7,310 bases of DNA from assembly GCA_903879775.1 (NCBI GenBank), contig CAIRMY010000063.1, forward strand, positions 1 through 7,310. The letters are read 5' to 3'. Shown here piece after piece: positions 1 to 4,777 of this stretch (position 1 is the first letter of the stretch; each line of letters begins with the position of its first letter). A program made the translations under genes and the position numbers. The notes under the pieces were generated by a model. That model saw only the letters and a program-made list of their open reading frames with translations. It ran no database searches and had not been told where the DNA came from. This stretch comes from an uncultured Bacteroidota bacterium. GTDB taxonomy: Bacteria > Bacteroidota > Bacteroidia > NS11-12g > UBA955.

Positions 1-239
1 ATTGGCTGGTGTGAAAAATAACCGTGTTCAAATTGAATGAAATCTTTTGGTCTATTGAAAAACTTCGAAACTTTCTTCCAATATGCCTCGTTATCGAACT
101 TTTTGCTGTCCGCAGAAACTGATTCCAATGCTTTTAAAGATTCATTTTCATGAGGGACATTTGAGCCGAGGGAATCTCCCACAATGAGGGAACCACCTAG
201 GCCAAGCATCGAATTATAAACAAACGACTTACGATTCAT
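1..239 (-). CDS. N-terminal part of a probable class V PLP-dependent aminotransferase (isopenicillin-N-epimerase-like), cut by the window edge
   Basis: An open frame starts at the ATG at 239 and runs off the left edge after 79 codons. Residues 1-25 look like an export signal: MNRKSF followed by a Gly/Leu-rich stretch (MLGLGGSLIVG). This resembles the Tat-type leaders (NRRSF) common in Bacteroidota, although the second arginine is lysine here. Residues 51-79 contain EAYWKKVSKFF and then FEHGYFSHQP. This matches the usual start of exported class V aminotransferases, where 'xFWxxVRxxF' precedes 'INLENGxxGxxP'. The PLP lysine and the rest of the fold lie outside the window, so the enzyme call is inference from a short N-terminus. 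The out-of-frame ATG at 244 reads only Met-Val-stop, which supports the start at 239. A TATATTTG box ends 6 nt before the start. The gene follows the aldo/keto reductase on the same strand after 65 bp. Confidence 0.6.
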   Translation of the reverse strand, partial: MNRKSFVYNSMLGLGGSLIVGDSLGSNVPHENESLKALESVSADSKKFDNEAYWKKVSKFFNRPKDFIQFEHGYFSHQP

Positions 240-245
240 ACCATA

Positions 246-253
246 CAAATATA
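246..253 (-). promoter_or_regulatory. Candidate Bacteroidota -7 box in front of the aminotransferase-like gene
   Basis: Read on the minus strand, 253 to 246 is TATATTTG, a full match to the TAnnTTTG -7 element used by the Bacteroidota primary sigma factor. It is followed by TATGGT and then the ATG at 239. Transcription normally starts a few bases after this element, so the mRNA would have almost no 5' leader. No TTG-type -33 element is seen at the usual 17-23 nt upstream; the nearest TTG is about 29 nt away. The site is therefore plausible but unproven. Confidence 0.4.
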
Positions 254-288
254 GCAGAAGTTAGGAATAATTCGGAACGATTCAATGT

Positions 289-317
289 CCCTCAAAAAAA
301 GAAATTAATATTGAGGG
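289..317 (-). repeat. Inverted repeat spanning the reductase stop codon
   Basis: CCCTCAA at 289-295 and TTGAGGG at 311-317 form a perfect 7-bp stem with a 15-nt AT-rich loop that contains the reductase TAA stop. On the minus strand the T-run lies inside the loop and not after the stem, so this is not a standard intrinsic terminator. It may stabilise the 3' end of the reductase message or reduce read-through into the next gene. It could also be chance. Confidence 0.3.
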
Positions 318-1288
318 TGCTGTGGCTTATTCTGCAAAATGGCTTCAATACCGTGCATAATTTCCGGGGTCAATTGACTAACGAGTTCAGCACTTTTAAG
401 GGTTTCTTTGAGTTGTGAAGCTTTCGTAGCGCCTAAAATGACTGTGCTCACATTTTCATTTTTAAGACACCACGCGATTCCCAATTGTGGCAAAGAAAAG
501 CCGTGATCTGCAGCAAAAGTCATTAAATTTTGAACTTTAGTTTCGTTGTCAGGTGTAAATAATTTATCGGCCAACCAACCCAATTCTTCTCTCTTTAAAC
601 GAACGTTTTTCTTAGGTGCATCGATGTATTTACCGGTTAAATAGCCACTTGCCAAAGGACTCCAAATGGTGGTTCCGAGTCCAACCGTTTTATAAATTTG
701 ACTGTATTCAACTTCAACTTTATCTCTGTGAAGCATATTGTATTGCGGCTGTTCCATCACAGGGCCTATGAGGTGATATTTTTCAGCAAACATATGAGCT
801 TCCATAATTTCCTGTGCACTCCATTCGCTCGTTCCCCAATACAAAATTTTACCTTGCATAATGAGCTGATGCATACTCCAAACTGTTTCAGAAATTGGAG
901 TGTTTTTATCGGGCCTATGGCAAAAATAAAGATCTAAATAATCTATTTGCAAACGTTTAAGCGCTTGCTCACATGCTTCAATGATGTGCTTACGATGAAG
1001 TCCTTTTTGAGTAGGGACATTTGCACCTGCACCAAAGAACACCTTGCTTGAAATGATATAGGAATCTCTCGACCAATTTTTCTTTTTGAGAATTTTACCC
1101 ATCACGCGTTCACTTTCGCCTGCAGCATATACTTCGGCGTTATCAAAAAAGTTAACTCCTGCATCATAGGCAATGTCCATAAGTGTTTCACTCATATCAT
1201 CACCAATTTGATTTCCAAAGGTTATCCAAGACCCAAAACTGAGCTCACTAATTGGCAAACCAGATTTACCTAATCTTCTATATTCCAT
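305..1288 (-). CDS. Aldo/keto reductase, Kv-beta-like (AKR6-type) NADPH-dependent oxidoreductase
   Basis: A complete 327-residue protein, the usual length for this family, from ATG 1288 to TAA. It opens with the canonical MEYRRLGKSGLPIS start. The catalytic tetrad is visible: Asp49 and Tyr54 (FFDNAEVY), Lys82 (SSKVFFG) and His124 (YFCHRPD). Other family blocks are YWGTSEWS (150-157), EQPQYN (179-184), WSPLASGYLTGKY (209-221) and the NADPH-binding GATKASQL (about 286-293). The 'WGTSEWSxxEIMEA' block and the C-terminal 'ILxNKP' closely resemble voltage-gated potassium channel beta subunits and their bacterial relatives. It should reduce aldehydes or ketones in the cytoplasm; no signal peptide is present. 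The substrate cannot be read from sequence. No potassium channel gene is visible. It is divergent from the WG-repeat gene across 29 bp and starts 4 nt after a TAAATTTG box. Confidence 0.93.
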   Translation of the reverse strand: MEYRRLGKSGLPISELSFGSWITFGNQIGDDMSETLMDIAYDAGVNFFDNAEVYAAGESERVMGKILKKKNWSRDSYIISSKVFFGAGANVPTQKGLHRKHIIEACEQALKRLQIDYLDLYFCHRPDKNTPISETVWSMHQLIMQGKILYWGTSEWSAQEIMEAHMFAEKYHLIGPVMEQPQYNMLHRDKVEVEYSQIYKTVGLGTTIWSPLASGYLTGKYIDAPKKNVRLKREELGWLADKLFTPDNETKVQNLMTFAADHGFSLPQLGIAWCLKNENVSTVILGATKASQLKETLKSAELVSQLTPEIMHGIEAILQNKPQHPQY

Positions 1289-1291
1289 TTC

Positions 1292-1314
1292 ACAAATTTA
1301 TGTGATAAATTTGT
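1292..1314. promoter_or_regulatory. Palindromic divergent promoter region with two back-to-back TAAATTTG boxes
   Basis: ACAAATTTA (1292-1300), TGTGA spacer and TAAATTTGT (1306-1314) make a perfect 9-bp inverted repeat centred on 1303. Each arm contains a TAnnTTTG -7 box: 1306-1313 facing the WG-repeat gene and 1300-1293 facing the reductase. Each box ends 4 nt before a start codon (GTG at 1318 and ATG at 1288), so both starts lie exactly 15 bases from the centre. No -33 TTG is seen at normal spacing for either direction; the nearest on the minus strand is 25 nt away at 1328-1326. The palindrome could also be a binding site for a dimeric regulator. The sequence match is directly visible; promoter function is inferred. 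Confidence 0.55.
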
Positions 1315-1317
1315 ATT

Positions 1318-3885
1318 GTGATTTTCAAAAGGCTAATCATTTTATTCGCATTCATTCAGGGCAGTTTGGCTTCAGCAAATCCATTTTTACCATTTTTCAA
1401 CAAGCTATACAAAGCACATCAACTCATTGAAAATAAAGACTTTGTAAATTCTAAAAAAATTATTTTAAAGCAAGTTCAAAGCAAAGATTCAAATCAATGC
1501 ATTGCTTGGTATGATTTATCTCGCATTTACGAAAATGACAAAAAATTTGATTCAGCTTTAATATTTTCGGAAAAAGCATTGTTGAAATTGTTCATTCAGC
1601 ATCAAAAAGCATCTGAAGCCATCAAATTAAGCAAACGATATTCATTGAATTTAAATCATTTTAACGATTTAATAACTTCTCAAGTCGAAAAATTGTATAT
1701 ACTGAATCGCAAGAGCGAACCAAATTTATTGGGCAAAAAGAATAGAAACGTATTTTATACCGAACATTTTATGACTCTCAAAAATCGTATCGAGAAACAT
1801 TCATTGTACAAAAATTATTTGGACACTTCAACACGTGAACAAGTCAAGAATTTAGGGTGTGTGATTCAATTGGAGTGGAGTATTGAACATTTGCAATATT
1901 GCGAAGACACAATTGAATTTAAGAAGGCGTTGGCATCTAAAAATATCAACATTTACAAGGAATACATTGATCTTTATTGGAAAAACATAGAAAAAAATCA
2001 CCATTTGAAAGAAGTTATACATCTGAAGAATTTTTACAAAGTCATTGAAGATACACTCTTCAAAACTGCGTTTGAATTGGTGTTGATTGAAAACAATGAA
2101 CAAAGTTATATAAAGTTTATTGAGGAATACCCAAATGCTCCTCAAAAAGACAGTGCATTTAATTTGGCTGAGAACATTGCCTATTTAGATGCAAAATCCG
2201 CAAATAGTAACAGCAAGTACGAAACCTATATCAAAAAATACCCTCGGGCGCGTCACAGGTCTCAAATTGACTATTTGATGAGGTATTTGAATGTTGTACC
2301 TGTTCCATATTTAACAAAAGATCTAAAATACGTCTACGTTGATTCTGCCAGTTCAGAAACGTGGACTGATAGTTTATACGATTTTGCATACCCTTATGCA
2401 TCCAATTATCATAAAAAATGGTATTCAAATGGATCCATGTTGGTGCCTGGTTGCGCATTGGTTATGAAGTTTGATGACTTTGGTGCATCAGATTTTTTCT
2501 ACATTGAAAAAGATGGAACTCCTGTAAATCAGAAAACATACGATGAAATTGTACAATTTTCTGCGAATATGGCATTTGTTCAAAAAGCAGATAGGCATGG
2601 AATCATTAATTCCTTAGGGCAAGAAATATTGCCATGTAAATTTCAAAGGATCTATTTCGACACAACACTAAAGTTAGGAATTCTGTACAATGGAAAATCT
2701 TGGGGCATGTTTAATCTTACCGGCAAACTCATTACACCAATTCAATATTCAAATATTTTAAGTCCATTTTCTTCCATTACTGTCAATGTAGATATTATAG
2801 AACTTCCAAAAGTATTGATTGCTGTCATAAATGATAACTTATGGGGTTACATAACCACAACAGGTGAAAAAGCCATTGAATTCAATTACAAACAAGCATT
2901 CCCTTTCAAAAATGGCGTTGCACTTGTTGAAACTACCAATGGAAAATGGATGTACATTGATTTTGAGGGAAAACAGGTTAGTAAGGAATACGATTTGATT
3001 CAAGATTTAGACAACGGCTTTTCAAAAATTGTTAAAATAGTTGAAGGGAAGAGAAAATATGGGATACTATCGAAACCATTTGGTTCTAAAATCCCTCAAA
3101 TGAATTTAACGCACAATCAATTGCATGATTTTGGGAGAAATTTCAAAATCAAATACCAATCTGATTCAATTTATAAAGAGTTTAAAGAGATTATCCAGCC
3201 AATACATGATGATATTCTTATTACAAACAACTTGCATTTTAATGCCTTTGCCATTAAAACCACAAAAGGGTATATCATTTACGACACGGCTGGAGTCATT
3301 GTAAGCAAAAATGCGATACCAAACTTATCTGTATTTGCTCAAAAACTATTTGTTACAAAAGAAAAAAAGCAAGTAAAGTGGTACAATTATGTGAATCATT
3401 TGATGTCGAATTTATCATTTGAAGAAATCAATGTGATCTCCGATCATTTGGTTGCAGGTTTAACAAAAGGAGTTTGGAACATCTATCAAATAAATGAAAA
3501 ACCATTGGCGGTGATCAATGATAAAGGTCTTGTTTACAAAGATTTCGAAGCCATTGTTCCTGCTGAAAAGGAAGGCTACTTTATGATTCAGAAAAAAGGA
3601 GTTTGGGGATTGTGCAACGAAAATGGCAAGGTCATTTTAGATTGCAAGTACCATGATATATATTTCACCGACAACATCAATAACTTTATTGTAAGAATAC
3701 CTGAAACAGCTTCAAATGAAGAAAGCTCTTGGGGTGTGATCAACACGGCTGGTAAGTTTATTGTTGACCCTGTTTTTGAAGGCATTAGCTTTGAAGATTT
3801 TAGCGGGTACTGGTTGGTCCCCTATAATGAAAAAAATGCATGGCTAGATCAAAAAGGCAATCTTTTTGCTGAGCCAATTGAATAA
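1318..3885 (+). CDS. Exported WG-repeat protein with N-terminal TPR-like helical region
   Basis: An 855-residue protein from GTG 1318 to TAA. The frame is closed by TAA at 1306-1308 and the next Met is residue 152, so GTG is the only normal start that keeps the signal peptide. Residues 1-20 form that peptide (MIFKRLIILFAFIQ, then a small-residue SLASA cleavage site). Residues 25-95 look like TPR helices, with WYDLSRIYENDKKFDSALIF at 64-83. Two spaced 'F/Y-I-x-x-YP-x-A' units occur near 266-275 and 304-311. From about 395 to the end are WG (KWG) beta repeats, with cores such as DRHGIINSLG (425-434), SWGMFNLTG (461-469), LWGYITTTG (508-516), VWGLCNENG (762-770) and SWGVINTAG (804-812). Some repeats are degenerate. 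WG proteins of this type are common in Bacteroidota envelopes, and their role is mostly unknown. There is no enzyme motif, no lipobox and no sorting domain, so periplasmic location is the likely reading. Confidence 0.85.
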   Translation: MIFKRLIILFAFIQGSLASANPFLPFFNKLYKAHQLIENKDFVNSKKIILKQVQSKDSNQCIAWYDLSRIYENDKKFDSALIFSEKALLKLFIQHQKASEAIKLSKRYSLNLNHFNDLITSQVEKLYILNRKSEPNLLGKKNRNVFYTEHFMTLKNRIEKHSLYKNYLDTSTREQVKNLGCVIQLEWSIEHLQYCEDTIEFKKALASKNINIYKEYIDLYWKNIEKNHHLKEVIHLKNFYKVIEDTLFKTAFELVLIENNEQSYIKFIEEYPNAPQKDSAFNLAENIAYLDAKSANSNSKYETYIKKYPRARHRSQIDYLMRYLNVVPVPYLTKDLKYVYVDSASSETWTDSLYDFAYPYASNYHKKWYSNGSMLVPGCALVMKFDDFGASDFFYIEKDGTPVNQKTYDEIVQFSANMAFVQKADRHGIINSLGQEILPCKFQRIYFDTTLKLGILYNGKSWGMFNLTGKLITPIQYSNILSPFSSITVNVDIIELPKVLIAVINDNLWGYITTTGEKAIEFNYKQAFPFKNGVALVETTNGKWMYIDFEGKQVSKEYDLIQDLDNGFSKIVKIVEGKRKYGILSKPFGSKIPQMNLTHNQLHDFGRNFKIKYQSDSIYKEFKEIIQPIHDDILITNNLHFNAFAIKTTKGYIIYDTAGVIVSKNAIPNLSVFAQKLFVTKEKKQVKWYNYVNHLMSNLSFEEINVISDHLVAGLTKGVWNIYQINEKPLAVINDKGLVYKDFEAIVPAEKEGYFMIQKKGVWGLCNENGKVILDCKYHDIYFTDNINNFIVRIPETASNEESSWGVINTAGKFIVDPVFEGISFEDFSGYWLVPYNEKNAWLDQKGNLFAEPIE

Positions 3886-3950
3886 TTAAGCTATTTTATT
3901 CCAATATTTTGCGTTTGAAAATCCATCAATAAAAACCCTATAAAGAGCCG

Positions 3951-3958
3951 TATATTCG
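3951..3958 (+). promoter_or_regulatory. Weak candidate -7 box for the tRNA-Arg gene
   Basis: TATATTCG differs from TAnnTTTG by one base and lies 10 nt before the mature tRNA 5' end, a sensible distance for a tRNA transcript. No TTG element is found at the usual upstream spacing. The 83 bp between the WG gene and the tRNA show no other gene and no convincing terminator hairpin, so read-through from the WG gene is also possible. Confidence 0.25.
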
Positions 3959-3968
3959 CATTTTAATT

Positions 3969-4043
3969 GGTCCCTTCGTAGAATGGATACTACATGAGTC
4001 TCCGGAACTCAAAATACAGGTTCGATTCCTGTAGGGATCACCA
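3969..4043 (+). tRNA. tRNA-Arg, anticodon CCG (reads CGG), with encoded CCA end
   Basis: The full cloverleaf can be folded by hand. The acceptor stem is GGTCCCT (3969-3975) with AGGGATC (4033-4039), with one G-U pair, then discriminator A and encoded CCA (4041-4043). The D stem is GTAG/CTAC (3978-3981, 3990-3993) with a GG-containing loop. The anticodon stem is TGAGT/ACTCA (3995-3999, 4007-4011) around loop CTCCGGA, giving anticodon CCG at 4002-4004. The variable loop is 4 nt. The T arm is ACAGG-TTCGATT-CCTGT (4016-4032). Every stem pairs and the conserved loop bases are present, so this should be a working arginine tRNA. No duplicated 3' end that would mark an integration site is seen nearby. 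Confidence 0.95.
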
Positions 4044-4054
4044 ATCGATAGAAT

Positions 4055-4079
4055 TTTTAAAGGTTAAAACCATTTAAAA
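4055..4079. terminator. Imperfect hairpin between the convergent tRNA and DUF2461 genes
   Basis: TTTTAAAGGT and ACC(A)TTTAAAA pair around a TAAA loop with one bulged A at 4072. It sits between the tRNA 3' end and the convergent DUF2461 stop codon, where a bidirectional terminator would be expected. Neither strand has a T-tract directly after the stem, and most of the stem is A-T, so it is a weak candidate. Confidence 0.25.
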
Positions 4080-4104
4080 TAACCAGAAACAGCTTTCAGA
4101 CCAT

Positions 4105-4776
4105 TCAAATTCCCAACAATGCATTGTTGAATTTTTTTGCCGACAACCAAACTTCAATCACATAATCTATAAAGTCCATTTCAAAGGTCTTTTCAGCTTC
4201 AAATGAATGCATCACATAAAATTGCTTATTCAAAATTAAGGGCTCTTTAGAAATGACATCCTTGAATTTAAGGTCAATCTTTTTATTCTTTTCGCCTCTC
4301 ACAGAACCAAAATATTTCAAAAACGGCTCCTCTGAAATGGCTTCTTGAAATGAAGAAATATTCGCAGCAATATTCTCTCTATATTTAAGCAAGTCTTCTT
4401 TCTCAGGCATGTAAACTCCTGAATAAATACCGCAGCTTTCCGCTCCGATTTCTATATACATACCGCCTGGAAACATGCTCTTCCGACCACCAACGTGAAT
4501 AGATGCCGAGCAAAACAATTTATATGGCGTTTTGTCTTTCGAGAAGCGAATGTCTTTATTGATTCTAAATACACATTCTTTTGGCACAATTCCATTAAAA
4601 TCCGAATCAATTAAAGACATTCTTTCTATTAAAATTGTAACAAATTCAATAAATGGGGCTTTTACATGTTCCTCATAACGCTTGCGATTCAAATCAAACC
4701 ATGATTTTTGATTATTCATTGACAATTCAATGAAAAACTCAAAGAAATCAGGCTCAAAATTCGAAAATTTTACCAT
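4105..4776 (-). CDS. DUF2461 (TIGR02453-type) conserved protein
   Basis: A 223-residue protein, the usual size for DUF2461. Hallmarks are FFEFFIELSMNNQKSWF (11-27) followed by the charged RKRYEEH (31-37), the strongly conserved FRINKDIRFSKDKTPYK (70-86), PGGMYIEIG (103-111) and the YMPEKEDLLKYRENI segment (122-136). The family is widespread in bacteria and some fungi and has no firmly established biochemical role; no catalytic function should be assigned. No signal peptide is seen, so it is probably cytoplasmic. I chose the ATG at 4776. A TTG at 4788 would add four residues (TTG-GCC-ATT-GAT) inside the upstream gene, while the ATG begins one base after the upstream stop (TGA-T-ATG) and gives the typical family N-terminus. 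This spacing points to cotranscription and possible re-initiation after the PKD-protein gene. Confidence 0.88.
   Translation of the reverse strand: MVKFSNFEPDFFEFFIELSMNNQKSWFDLNRKRYEEHVKAPFIEFVTILIERMSLIDSDFNGIVPKECVFRINKDIRFSKDKTPYKLFCSASIHVGGRKSMFPGGMYIEIGAESCGIYSGVYMPEKEDLLKYRENIAANISSFQEAISEEPFLKYFGSVRGEKNKKIDLKFKDVISKEPLILNKQFYVMHSFEAEKTFEMDFIDYVIEVWLSAKKFNNALLGI
4114..4138 (+). terminator. Possible plus-strand terminator antisense to the DUF2461 3' end
   Basis: CAACAATGCATTGTTG (4114-4129) is a perfect 16-bp palindrome, able to form a 6-bp stem with a TGCA loop. On the plus strand it is followed by AA and seven T (4132-4138). This is the layout of an intrinsic terminator and could stop transcripts leaving the tRNA gene about 70 nt upstream. 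The stem is short with only two G-C pairs, and the site also encodes the last residues of DUF2461, so chance is possible. Confidence 0.35.
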
Positions 4777-4777
4777 A

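Noticed and set aside
264..283. Imperfect 10-bp tandem repeat (GGAATAATTC then GGAACGATTC) upstream of the aminotransferase-like gene
   Set aside because: Only two copies with two mismatches in AT-rich DNA; not enough to claim an operator.
698..937. 79-residue plus-strand open frame inside the reductase gene
   Set aside because: It is antisense to a clear aldo/keto reductase, and its translation resembles no family.
1852..2458. Minus-strand open frames opposite the WG-repeat gene
   Set aside because: Shadow frames with no start signals, opposite a well-supported protein.
3886..3968. Terminator for the WG-repeat gene
   Set aside because: The gap is AT-rich but holds no stable hairpin followed by a T-run that I could pair by eye.
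3969..4043. tRNA-Arg as an integration (attachment) site
   Set aside because: No integrase gene and no direct repeat of the tRNA 3' end can be seen within the window.
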